In this document: positions 25,382 through 33,851 of the stretch, one piece after another | How positions within the stretch are numbered: position 1 is the stretch's first letter | How the letters are laid out: each line of letters opens with the position of its first letter | Assembly: GCA_022822785.1 (NCBI GenBank) | Contig: JAJEAL010000007.1 | Coordinates: forward strand, 1 to 46,001 | From: Candidatus Poribacteria bacterium | GTDB taxonomy: Bacteria; Poribacteria; WGA-4E; PCPOR2b | Reading direction: 5' to 3' | DNA: 46,001 bases | Made by a program: the position numbers and the translations under genes | Notes under the pieces: generated by a model | Told to the model about the DNA's origin: nothing | Database searches by the model: none | The model's input: only the letters and a program-made list of their open reading frames with translations

Positions 25382-28300
25382 GTGGCAAGCCTCAATCTTA
25401 GACCAACACACAAAATTATTAAAGACTACTACAATGAGTTAGATCAATTCAATCGCCTCGGCGCTAGACACGAGGGAGCCGTCCGATCCGCGTTCCAATC
25501 CCTGCTCCAAAGCTGTGCCCGACAATTTGATTGGACGCTCGTCCCTGAACATTCAATGTCCCCCCTGACAAGGGGGGCTAGGGGGGTTAAGAGCAGCCGA
25601 ATTGTCGTTGACGGCGTATTGATGGACAACTTCCGACTGACGCACGGCTATTGGGAGGCGAAAGATGAGGACGACGACCTACCAGCTGAAGTAGTACGCA
25701 AGTTCGAGAGAGGCTATCCCCGCGACAACATCCTGTTCCAAGAACCCCACCGCGCCATCCTTTGGCAGAACGAGCGGCAAACCCTTGATGCCGACCTGAC
25801 TGACCCGACGGAACTGATAGGGACCCTCGAAACCTTCTTTTCCCACCGTCCGCCGGAATACACAGAGTGGGAGGAGGCGGTTGCACAATTCAGGGAAAGG
25901 GTGCCCGCGCTTGGGCAAGGTTTAGCAGAACGCATCCACCGGGAACGGGAGACAAACCGTGACTTTATCATCGCCTTTGCCGACTTCCATGAGAAGTGTC
26001 GTCAGTCAATTAACCCGAACCTCTCAGAAGCCGCCGTTGAGGAGATGCTGATCCAACATCTGTTGACCGAACAGATCTTTCACACCGTTTTCTATAACCA
26101 AGACTTCACCCGCCGCAATGTGATTGCCAATGAGATTGAAAAGGTGATAGACGCGCTCACCAGCCAGTCGTTCAGCCGTCACGATTTTCTGGGGCACCTT
26201 AACCCCTTCTATACAGCTATCGAGCGCACCGCTGCGACCATCGACGACTTCTCTCAAAAGCAGGGGTTTCTCAACACGGTTTACGAGCAATTTTTTCAAG
26301 GTTTTTCGGTGAAGGTTGCGGACACCCACGGCATCGTCTACACCCCGCAGCCGATTGTCGATTTTATGGTGAGGAGCGTTGAGGAAATTTTACAGACCGA
26401 ATTCAACCGATCGCTCTCCGATTCCGGCGTTCACATCATCGACCCGTTTGTGGGGACGGGCAATTTTATTGTGCGAACGATGCGCGAGATTCGCAAGACC
26501 GCGTTGGGGCAAAAATATACGAAGGAATTGCACTGCAATGAGGTGATGTTGTTACCGTACTACATCGCGTCAATGAATATTGAACATGAGTTTTACGAGG
26601 CAACGGGTAGGTATCAGCCTTTTGAGGGAATCTGCCTTGTGGATACCTTTGAGCTGGCAGAGGACCGGCAGTTATCGTTACTCACGCCTGAAAATACCCG
26701 CCGCGTAGATGACCAGAAAAAGGCACCGATGTTTGTGATTATCGGCAACCCGCCCTATAACGCGGGTCAGGTCAACGAAAACGACAACAACAAAAACCGG
26801 GAATATGAAACAATAGATGGTAAGGTTAAGGATACCTATGCGAAAGACTCTACAGCGACGCTAAAAAATAAACTCTACGACCCGTATGTGAAAGCGGTTC
26901 GGTGGGCATCGGATCGGATTGGGGAGGAAGGGGTTGTTGCCTTCGTAACGAATAACAGCTTTCTTGATGGAGTGGCGTTTGATGGGATGCGGAAACATCT
27001 CGCAGATGATTTTGATGCGATTTACATTTTGGATTTGGGTGGGAATGCACGGAAGGGATTGAAGGTTTCGGATGCCAATGTGTTCGGGATTCGAGTCGGG
27101 GTGAGTATCAATTTTTTTATCAAAAAACTCGACAACACAAATGATCAAGTTGAAATCTTCTACGCTCGCGTTGATGAATCTTGGCACAAGGCAGACACAT
27201 TTTGCCATCTGAATTCAAAGCGACATTACCGAAATATTGAATGGAAGTCGATCACGCCAGACAACCGACACACATGGCTCACAGAAGGGCTCCACGCCGA
27301 GTTTGAAACCTTTATCCCGGTGGGTACTCAATTAGCGAAAGGAACAAAGGGTGGGGCAGTCAATGTTATTTTTCAGATTTACAGCAACGGCGTTAAAACT
27401 AATCGCGATGCGTGGGCATACAACTTCAATCGAAATACTTTGGCTGAAAATATGAGTGGGATGATTGAGGCCTACAATGCGGAAGTCGATCGATGGCAAC
27501 GTCGGATAAACCGGGAGGAAAACGTTGATAACTTTATTATTTCTAATGAGACGAGAATTAAGTGGAGTGGTGACTTAAAACTAAAATTGAAAAGTGGAAC
27601 AACTACCGATTTCTCGCAGGAAAAAGTGAGAGCTTCCCTCTATCGCCCGTTTGCGAAATCGAGTCTTTACTTTGACCGAGTAATGAACAACCGTGTGTAT
27701 GTCTTTCCGTCCATTTTTCCTGTCCTTGAGACAGAAACGGAAAATCGGGCGATTTGTGTTGCTGGTGTTGGCGATAGAAAAGGCTTTGGTTGTCTTGCAA
27801 CAAATAGGATTCCTAGTATAGATTTGGCCTTTGAGAAAGCCCAATGTTTTCCCTTCTACATCTACGACGAGGATGGGAGTAATCGCCGAGAGAACATCAC
27901 CGATTGGGCGTTGGCACAATTCCGAGCGCATTACGGAGACGACACCATCGGCAAGTGGGATATCTTTCATTATGTCTACGGGCTGCTCCATCACCCGGAC
28001 TATCGGGAACGGTATCAGATGAATCTCAAGCGGGATCTACCGCATCTGCCATACACGCCGGATTTCTGGGCGTTTGCCAAAGCGGGGCAGCGGTTGGGGG
28101 AGATCCACGTCGGCTACGAGGAGGTGGACGAATATTCGCTGCGTTTCGTCGAAACACCCGATACACCCCTCGATTGGCGTGTGGAGAAGATGAAACTGTC
28201 CAAAGACAAAACGAGTATAAAATACAACGATTTCCTGACCCTTGACGGGATACCGGCGAGGGGGTTTGATTATCGGCTGGGGAATCGGTCGGCGTTGGAG

Positions 28301-28474
28301 TGGGTGATAGATCAGTATCGCGTCAAGACCGACAAACGGAGCGGCATCGTCAACGACCCAAACCGTGAAGACGATCCAGAGTATATTGTACGGTTGATTG
28401 GGAAAGTAATCACCGTTAGCTTGGAGACGGTGGAAATTGTGGAAGGTTTGGCAGCGGTTAGTATCACAGATTAA
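25382..28474 (+). CDS. Single-polypeptide restriction-modification enzyme: N-terminal nuclease, N6-adenine methyltransferase and specificity region
   Basis: The gene encodes 1030 residues. The N-terminal part has a PD-(D/E)XK-type core (VVDGVLMD...YWEAKDEDDD). The methyltransferase has motif I DPFVGTGNF, the upstream GIVYTPQPIVDFMV segment and motif IV NPPYNAGQ, typical of gamma-class N6-adenine enzymes. The last ~350 residues are probably the target-recognition region. The overall match is to type ISP/LlaGI-like and type IIG enzymes. The helicase domain of type ISP proteins is not seen and the length is too small for it. GTG 25382 is preferred, with GAAAGG seven bases upstream; an in-frame GTG at 25361 would start right beside a dispersed repeat. 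Residues about 60-69 come from an inserted palindromic repeat (25557-25588), which interrupts the nuclease part in frame. Confidence 0.85.
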   Translation: MASLNLRPTHKIIKDYYNELDQFNRLGARHEGAVRSAFQSLLQSCARQFDWTLVPEHSMSPLTRGARGVKSSRIVVDGVLMDNFRLTHGYWEAKDEDDDLPAEVVRKFERGYPRDNILFQEPHRAILWQNERQTLDADLTDPTELIGTLETFFSHRPPEYTEWEEAVAQFRERVPALGQGLAERIHRERETNRDFIIAFADFHEKCRQSINPNLSEAAVEEMLIQHLLTEQIFHTVFYNQDFTRRNVIANEIEKVIDALTSQSFSRHDFLGHLNPFYTAIERTAATIDDFSQKQGFLNTVYEQFFQGFSVKVADTHGIVYTPQPIVDFMVRSVEEILQTEFNRSLSDSGVHIIDPFVGTGNFIVRTMREIRKTALGQKYTKELHCNEVMLLPYYIASMNIEHEFYEATGRYQPFEGICLVDTFELAEDRQLSLLTPENTRRVDDQKKAPMFVIIGNPPYNAGQVNENDNNKNREYETIDGKVKDTYAKDSTATLKNKLYDPYVKAVRWASDRIGEEGVVAFVTNNSFLDGVAFDGMRKHLADDFDAIYILDLGGNARKGLKVSDANVFGIRVGVSINFFIKKLDNTNDQVEIFYARVDESWHKADTFCHLNSKRHYRNIEWKSITPDNRHTWLTEGLHAEFETFIPVGTQLAKGTKGGAVNVIFQIYSNGVKTNRDAWAYNFNRNTLAENMSGMIEAYNAEVDRWQRRINREENVDNFIISNETRIKWSGDLKLKLKSGTTTDFSQEKVRASLYRPFAKSSLYFDRVMNNRVYVFPSIFPVLETETENRAICVAGVGDRKGFGCLATNRIPSIDLAFEKAQCFPFYIYDEDGSNRRENITDWALAQFRAHYGDDTIGKWDIFHYVYGLLHHPDYRERYQMNLKRDLPHLPYTPDFWAFAKAGQRLGEIHVGYEEVDEYSLRFVETPDTPLDWRVEKMKLSKDKTSIKYNDFLTLDGIPARGFDYRLGNRSALEWVIDQYRVKTDKRSGIVNDPNREDDPEYIVRLIGKVITVSLETVEIVEGLAAVSITD
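25557..25588. repeat. C/G-rich palindromic repeat inserted in frame in the restriction-modification gene
   Basis: CCCCCCT (25560-25566) pairs with AGGGGGG (25571-25577) over a GACA loop, followed by CTAGGGGGGTT. This form (CCCCCT..AAGGGGGGC.AGGGGGGTT) is a well-known dispersed intergenic repeat type in several phyla. Here it is read as SPLTRGARGV. Confidence 0.75.
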
Positions 28475-28713
28475 ACGTGAAACGTGAGAAAAATTCAACG
28501 CAAGGACGCGAAGACGCAGACGCGAGAAAACGTGAGAAGAAGCTTGTCTGAATCGCGGATTAAGCGGATGGCGCGGATTAGTAAACAAAGCCTCAACAGC
28601 GTAACAGAGATCTTCGCTCCAGCGGAGCGATATGTCTATAGAAGGCAATCCGTCTAATCCCCGCGCTCCAGCGGAGCGCAATGTATGGTTTCTTAACATA
28701 AGACGCAGATTTA
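28475..28713. other. Intergenic region of dispersed repeats
   Basis: No gene seen. It contains AAACGTGA-type repeats, a TTGTCTGAATCGCGGATTAA module, and two GCTCCAGCGGAGCG elements at 28616-28635 and 28665-28684. Confidence 0.65.
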
Positions 28714-28944
28714 TTGAATCATTGTACTCAATTTTTGCACACCACAGTTTACAAAAAAGTCCCAGAGGGGTACATCGGATTTGTTGAAGAATTGCCCGGG
28801 GCCAATACGCAAGGCAAAACGCTTGAAGAAACCAGAGCCAATCTCCAAGAAGCTATTGAGATGACGCTTGAGGCAAATCGCATCCTTGCTGAAGAATCAA
28901 TTTTGAAAAACCCATCATCCAGATGTCGCCCCTCTGGGGCTTAG
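28714..28944 (+). CDS. Solitary HicB-like antitoxin, C-terminus derived from a repeat
   Basis: The gene encodes up to 76 residues. The core VPEGYIGFVEELPGANTQG, TLEETRANLQEAIEMTLEAN is the HicB partial RNase-H-like fold, which neutralises HicA RNA-cleaving toxins. The last ~15 residues (NPSSRCRPSGA at the end) are translated from a repeat element of the AGCCCC family in reverse orientation (28922-28943), so the native C-terminus appears lost. No HicA (a ~60-residue double-stranded-RNA-binding-like protein) is seen on either side. The start is uncertain: the frame opens with a TTG at 28714 and has no clear ribosome-binding site. It may be a decaying remnant. Confidence 0.7.
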   Translation: MNHCTQFLHTTVYKKVPEGYIGFVEELPGANTQGKTLEETRANLQEAIEMTLEANRILAEESILKNPSSRCRPSGA

Positions 28945-28996
28945 ATGTGTGGGGATTCGGCGTTTCTATAAACATGTCGCCCCGCTGGGGATAAAA

Positions 28997-29028
28997 GAAA
29001 CCGAGTTTTGAGGAAAAAACTCGGTTTC
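28997..29028. repeat. Palindrome of the AGAAACCGAG family
   Basis: GAAACCGAGTTTT (28997-29009) pairs with AAAACTCGGTTTC (29016-29028) over a short purine loop. It ends 16 bases before the HAD hydrolase start, close to its ribosome-binding site, so it could influence that gene's translation. Confidence 0.8.
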
Positions 29029-29044
29029 AAGTGGAAGGGGATTT

Positions 29045-29743
29045 ATGGAAAAATCAGATATTAAAGCGTTGACATTCGATCTATTCGGTACAATCCTGGA
29101 CCTCGGAGGCAGCCTGACCCCCTACATCGCTGAGTTCTTGGAGGCGAAGGGTGCGGAGGTTTCGGCAGATCGGTTTTGGGATCAGTGGCGGGCGCGGCAG
29201 CGGATTGAGCAGTATCAGGACACGCTTGTGATGTTGGGACATAGCGGCTATCTGGAGACGGTGCGTCGGGCGTTTGTTTATACCCTCAACCTCAACGGGA
29301 TTCAAACGTCGAGCGACGAGGTGAAGGAGTTCATGCCCGCGTGGGATATGCTCTCTCCGTTCCCGGAGGTGCTTCCGGCGTTAGAACGGCTCAAATCCCG
29401 TTACCAGTTGGTGATCCTGTCGAACGGCGATCCGCATTTTCTCGACCATCTCGCGAAGAACCGTGTGCGGTGGGATTTTGATGATATTATCTCGGTGACG
29501 GATGTCGGCGCGTTTAAGCCGCACCCCGCGGTCTACCGTTACGCGGCTATCAGCAGGCTTCGGCTTAAAGTGGAAGAGTGCTTGATGGTTTCGGCAAATT
29601 CGTTTGATGTGATGGGGGCGAAGGTCTGCGGCTACAAATCCGCATTTATCAATCGGTACAAATTGCCGTATGAGGATTCGCCGTATCTGCCGGATGTGAC
29701 CGTCCCAAATTTCACGGAACTGGCGGAGGTGTTGGTTGATTAG
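29045..29743 (+). CDS. HAD-superfamily hydrolase, L-2-haloacid-dehalogenase-like
   Basis: The gene encodes 232 residues. Motif I is TFDLFGT with nucleophile D12; the L-F-G-T form instead of D-x-D points to the dehalogenase-like (type II) branch. Motif II is ILSNGDP; the motif III lysine is in FKPHPAVY, and motif IV is the weak VSANSFDVMGAK. A helical cap lies at about 15-100. It may dehalogenate short 2-haloacids or act as a phosphatase; sequence alone cannot decide. GGAAGGGG precedes the ATG. It follows a palindrome, and the next gene is 250 bases away. Confidence 0.88.
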   Translation: MEKSDIKALTFDLFGTILDLGGSLTPYIAEFLEAKGAEVSADRFWDQWRARQRIEQYQDTLVMLGHSGYLETVRRAFVYTLNLNGIQTSSDEVKEFMPAWDMLSPFPEVLPALERLKSRYQLVILSNGDPHFLDHLAKNRVRWDFDDIISVTDVGAFKPHPAVYRYAAISRLRLKVEECLMVSANSFDVMGAKVCGYKSAFINRYKLPYEDSPYLPDVTVPNFTELAEVLVD

Positions 29744-29755
29744 TTCATCAGTTCA

Positions 29756-29779
29756 TTTAGCTCCAGAGGGGCGACATGT
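29756..29779. repeat. Dispersed GCTCCAGAGGGGCGACATGT element
   Basis: A member of the AGCCCC..GGGGCGACATGT family, here after the HAD gene. Another diverged, palindromic copy (CGCCCCATTGGGGC) lies at 29943-29956. The stretch 29744-29992 contains no gene. Confidence 0.65.
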
Positions 29780-29992
29780 GTTATCGGACATAGGAAACAT
29801 AAGGTGTAATTAGTTCATTGGGTCATTTGTGTTGGATTTCACGGTTTGTGTTCAACCCAACCCACGTACTGCTTAATCCGCAATTCAGACGAGTTTCTTC
29901 TTACGCGTCACGCATTACGTTTCATGCATACTATACATTTATCGCCCCATTGGGGCTTTGTTAAAAAATCGGTTTTAAGGAGGCAATTGACT

Positions 29993-31621
29993 ATGGCATT
30001 TCCATCACACGGTGTTACGCACCGTCCGACGGTGACAGGGACGCGCGGCATGGTTTCGAGTGCACACCCACTCGCGAGTCTGGCAGGTGCACAGATATTA
30101 CTTCAGGGTGGCAACGCTTTCGACGCGGTTGTTGCGGTTGCGTCCACGCTCAACGTCACCGAACCGTATATGTCCGGTATCGCTGGGTGCGGTTATATGT
30201 TGGTTTATCACGCGAAAGAGGACAAAATCCAGGTTCTCGACTATATGGGAACGAGTCCGTATGAGGCAACGCTTGACGCATTTTCGGAGCCGGGGTCGAA
30301 TGAGGTCGGGATTCGGGCAGGCATGATCCCCGCTGCGTGCGGCGGGTGGTTGGCACTCCTCGACCGGTACGGCAGCATGGACCGTGCGGATATCTTCGCG
30401 CCGGCGATTGGACATGCCGAGAACGGTTACGCGGTCACGGTGAAGAACGCCGAGTTCATGGCAGGCGCAGGGCCCCGGTTCTCGCCGACGGGTGCAAAGA
30501 TTATCATGTCTCGCGGAAGGACACCCCGTCCGGGCGAGGTGTTAGTGCAGAAAGAGCTTGCCCAGACCTTCCGCAAGGTGGTCGAAGGTGGCACGGAGGT
30601 GTTTTATCGCGGCGAGATCGCACAGCATATCGCGCAGTTCTTCCGCGAGAACAACGGGCTAATCACAGAAAAAGACCTTGCGGACTTTCAGGTGGACTGG
30701 CACGACCCCATCTCAACCACCTTCAAGGATTTTGAAATCTTCTGTCCGCCGCCGCCCTGTTCAGGATTCCAATATCTGGAGACGTTTAATATCTTAGAGA
30801 ACGATCCGCTCAGCGACTTGGGACATAACTCTGCGGAATATCTCCATCTGCTGATCGAAGCGATAAAGCTCGCCAGCGCAGACCGGGCCGAATACACCTG
30901 TGCCGAGAACCCACCCATCACCGGGCTACTTTCTAAAGGCTACGCCGCAGAGCAACGGAAACGGATTGGATACCGTGCTGGCGTCGGTGGCGGCGAGCGT
31001 TACACGACAGAGAAGCTGCCGGGCGAGATTCTGCCGGGGAACGCCGCCGAGTGGATTAACGAATGCACCACCCACTTCGATGTGGTTGACGGCGAGGGCA
31101 ACGCGGTTGCAGTAACACAGAGTCTCGGCTCCGGTTTCGGCTCCGGCGTCGCACTCGGTGAGACCGGGATGTTCCTGAACAACTTCATGAATTGGTTTGA
31201 CCTGCTACCGGAAAGCCCAAACGCGGTCGGGCCGCACAAGCAGATCGAGATGTGTATGTCGCCGTGCCAGGTCTGGAAAGGTGGCAAACTGTTCGCGGTG
31301 ATTGGTACACCGGGTAGCCACGGCATCCTCCAGACGACAGCGCAGATGGTGTTGAATCTCATCGAGCACGGGATGAATGTCCAAGCCGCAATCGAGGCGC
31401 CGCGTGTGCGGGTCGACAGTCCGGGCCCCACTGTCAGTATGGAAGGACGTATCCCTGCGAATGTTGTCGCTCAACTTGAGGCACGTGGACATGAGCCGAA
31501 TGTGATGCCTGAATGGACAGCTGGCGTTGGGGGTGGTCAGGGCATCGCGGTCGACCAAGCGGAAGGTTCGCTCATGGGTGGGGCGGATCCACGGCGTGAC
31601 GGCTATTCGATTGGAATCTAA
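29993..31621 (+). CDS. ggt: Gamma-glutamyltranspeptidase family protein
   Basis: The gene encodes 542 residues of the Ntn-hydrolase family. It cleaves gamma-glutamyl bonds (glutathione and similar) after self-processing. The autocatalytic site is ECTTHFDVVDGEGNAV, where T359 would become the N-terminal nucleophile of the small subunit. Upstream are QGGNAFDAVVAVASTLNV and SGIAGCGYMLVY, typical of the large subunit. Later, GSGFGSGVALGETGMFLNN and GTPGSHGI line the substrate pocket. AAGGAGG before ATG 29993 fixes the start; the frame is open upstream but that part is repeat-derived. I see no signal peptide, unusual since many GGTs are periplasmic. Related acylases share this fold, so the substrate is uncertain. 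Confidence 0.92.
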   Translation: MAFPSHGVTHRPTVTGTRGMVSSAHPLASLAGAQILLQGGNAFDAVVAVASTLNVTEPYMSGIAGCGYMLVYHAKEDKIQVLDYMGTSPYEATLDAFSEPGSNEVGIRAGMIPAACGGWLALLDRYGSMDRADIFAPAIGHAENGYAVTVKNAEFMAGAGPRFSPTGAKIIMSRGRTPRPGEVLVQKELAQTFRKVVEGGTEVFYRGEIAQHIAQFFRENNGLITEKDLADFQVDWHDPISTTFKDFEIFCPPPPCSGFQYLETFNILENDPLSDLGHNSAEYLHLLIEAIKLASADRAEYTCAENPPITGLLSKGYAAEQRKRIGYRAGVGGGERYTTEKLPGEILPGNAAEWINECTTHFDVVDGEGNAVAVTQSLGSGFGSGVALGETGMFLNNFMNWFDLLPESPNAVGPHKQIEMCMSPCQVWKGGKLFAVIGTPGSHGILQTTAQMVLNLIEHGMNVQAAIEAPRVRVDSPGPTVSMEGRIPANVVAQLEARGHEPNVMPEWTAGVGGGQGIAVDQAEGSLMGGADPRRDGYSIGI

Positions 31622-31630
31622 AAAAGAACA

Positions 31631-31745
31631 GGGCTTACGCAAAATTCCTTCCTTTGCCGGTGCAATTGGAAGACAGAAAGAATGGAAGGGTGCCCTTCAT
31701 CCTTCTGTCCAAAACGCGCTGATTGAGCGGCGGGGGCGTAAGTCC
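31631..31745. mobile_element. Possible 115-bp MITE with terminal inverted repeats
   Basis: GGGCTTACGC (31631-31640) and GCGTAAGTCC (31736-31745) are inverted repeats with one mismatch. The consensus GGACTTACGC resembles the ends of known IS-derived elements. Inside there is no frame of note. No clear target-site duplication was seen. Confidence 0.5.
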
Positions 31746-31777
31746 TAACGTATTACATAGTTTCTATGGAGGTAAGT

Positions 31778-33682
31778 ATGAGCACGCTGATTATTGCGGT
31801 CTTGAGTTTTTTTGGCTTTATCATCGCTTATCACACCTATTGGCGATGGTTAGCGAGGAAGATTTTCCGACTCGATCCAGAGACGCAGGTGCCGAGCCAG
31901 GAACTCAGGGACGATGTGGACTACGTCCCCACGAAGAAGGAGATTATCTTCGGGCATCACTTCACGAGCATCGCCGGCACGGGACCGATTGTCGGTCCGG
32001 CAATCGCCGTCTTTTGGGGGTGGCTGCCCGCCCTACTCTGGGTTGTCCTCGGTTCGATTTTTATCGGTGCGGTGCATGACTTCGGTGCATTGGTGGTTTC
32101 ACTTCGTAATCGCGGACAGACGGTCGGCGATATCGCGGGACGGATGATCACGCCACGCGCCAAATTGCTGTTTCTGGTGATTCTGTTCATGGCACTGACC
32201 GTTGTGCTGGCTATCTTCGGCCTGGTCATTGCTATCATCTTTGCGCTCTACCCGGAATCGGTGCTCTCCGTTTGGATAGAAATTCCGTTGGCGGTCGGCA
32301 TCGGGCTTTGGATCTATCGGCGCGGCGGGAACATCCTCATCCCATCTATCATCGCGCTAGGAATCATGTACCTTGGGATGTGGGTCGGTGCTTATCTGCT
32401 TCCGATTAACATCTCGGCGTGGTTTGGCATTCCGTTGCTAGGGCATACCTTTGCGAATGCGGTAGTCATCTGGACACTGGTGCTGTTTGTCTACTGCTTC
32501 ATTGCGTCTGTATTGCCCGTTTGGACACTCCTGCAGCCTCGCGATTTTATCAATAGCCATGAGTTGATTGTGGCACTCGTCCTGTTGATTGGGGGGCTTG
32601 CCGTTGCGGGGTTGACCGGGCGAGCCGATCTCTTTGCCGCTGCGCCGGCGGTTGCGCCTGACATTCCGCCCGACGCGCCGCCGATTTGGCCCTTCCTCTT
32701 TATCACCATCGCCTGTGGTGCGATCAGTGGATTTCACTGCATGGTGAGTTCCGGTACCTCCAGCAAGCAGGTCGCTTCGGAGAAGGATGCACAGTATGTC
32801 GGCTACGGCGCGATGCTACTTGAGGGCGGACTCGCGGTCATCGTCATCCTTGCGTGTTGCGCCGGGATTGGCATGGGGCTCTTTGAACGGAGTGGGACGG
32901 GGGCAAGCTACACTTTTCAGCCCGTGATTAGTGCTGAGACCGGTCAACAAGTGCGGTATCAAGAGGCGTGGCGGACACGCTATGCCACAACGGAAACGGT
33001 AACGAACCCCGACGGCACAACCCGGACGGTCGGCGGTTGGGCGAGCCACAGTCTCGCGAAAAAGGTGGGGGCTTTTGTCGAGGGCGGCGGGAACTTCCTC
33101 GCAAGCGTCGGTATCCCCTTGAAGATGGCTATTGCGATCATGGCGGTGTTGGTGGCAAGCTTCGCCGCTACGACGTTGGACACCGCGACACGATTGCAAC
33201 GCTACGTCATACAAGAATTGGCGCAGACGATGGAGGTTAGACCATTGACCAATCGGTATGTGGCAACCGCCCTCGCGCTGTTTTTGGGCGGTGCCGTCGC
33301 ACTGATGCCGGGACCGAATGGGCCGGGCAGCGGTGGGTTGATTCTATGGCCCCTTTTCGGCGCGGTGAACCAGCTGTTGGCGGGTCTTGCCTTCATGGTG
33401 ACTGTGTTCTATCTGCTACGCCGGAATCTGCCGATCTGGTTCGCCGTGATTCCGATGATAGTGATGTTGATTATGCCCGCGTGGGCGATGCTCTGGCAAA
33501 TGTTTAACCCCGATACAGGGTGGTTGTTCACCGGGAAATACCTGCTCTTTGCGTTCGGTCTTGCCGTCGAAGCGGTGCAGGTGTGGATGGTTGTTGAGGG
33601 GTTGATTACCTTGAAAACCGCGCGTGGAAACTATCCGGAACTGCCGCCGCTACCACAACAGCAGACCCAACCCGCTAGCTAA
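31778..33682 (+). CDS. cstA: Carbon starvation protein A family transporter
   Basis: The gene encodes 634 residues with about 15 membrane segments. The family imports pyruvate or peptides across the inner membrane under carbon limitation. Conserved stretches are FGHHFTSIAGTGPIVGPAIA, WGWLPALLWVVLGSIFIGAV, HDFGALVVSLRNRG and CGAISGFHCMVSSGTSSKQV. A periplasmic or loop insertion carries YQEAWRTRYATTETVTNPDG. The C-terminal part, LDTATRLQRYVIQELA and the following helices, matches CstA. GGAGG five bases before ATG 31778 decides the start over an in-frame ATG at 31766. A repeat-derived leader precedes it. No regulator was seen. Confidence 0.95.
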   Translation: MSTLIIAVLSFFGFIIAYHTYWRWLARKIFRLDPETQVPSQELRDDVDYVPTKKEIIFGHHFTSIAGTGPIVGPAIAVFWGWLPALLWVVLGSIFIGAVHDFGALVVSLRNRGQTVGDIAGRMITPRAKLLFLVILFMALTVVLAIFGLVIAIIFALYPESVLSVWIEIPLAVGIGLWIYRRGGNILIPSIIALGIMYLGMWVGAYLLPINISAWFGIPLLGHTFANAVVIWTLVLFVYCFIASVLPVWTLLQPRDFINSHELIVALVLLIGGLAVAGLTGRADLFAAAPAVAPDIPPDAPPIWPFLFITIACGAISGFHCMVSSGTSSKQVASEKDAQYVGYGAMLLEGGLAVIVILACCAGIGMGLFERSGTGASYTFQPVISAETGQQVRYQEAWRTRYATTETVTNPDGTTRTVGGWASHSLAKKVGAFVEGGGNFLASVGIPLKMAIAIMAVLVASFAATTLDTATRLQRYVIQELAQTMEVRPLTNRYVATALALFLGGAVALMPGPNGPGSGGLILWPLFGAVNQLLAGLAFMVTVFYLLRRNLPIWFAVIPMIVMLIMPAWAMLWQMFNPDTGWLFTGKYLLFAFGLAVEAVQVWMVVEGLITLKTARGNYPELPPLPQQQTQPAS

Positions 33683-33697
33683 GGAGATTAGTTCAGG

Positions 33698-33770
33698 GAA
33701 ACCGAGTTTTTTTAGGTCTCGTTTCTTAATCCCGATGTAATCGGGGGAATGGACTTCAAAGCTCGGTTTC
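33698..33770. repeat. AGAAACCGAG-family palindrome split by a nested palindrome
   Basis: GAAACCGAG (33698-33706) and CTCGGTTTC (33762-33770) are matching arms, but 55 bases separate them. Within that spacer lies a second palindrome, TCCCGAT-gta-ATCGGGG (33730-33746), of another dispersed family. Confidence 0.65.
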
Positions 33771-33851
33771 TTTGGATGACCTGTTAAATGAGAGTCCGCA
33801 TACATCTGACTTGACTACCCTTCTCGATAAAAGGGACACAGGAGGTTCACG

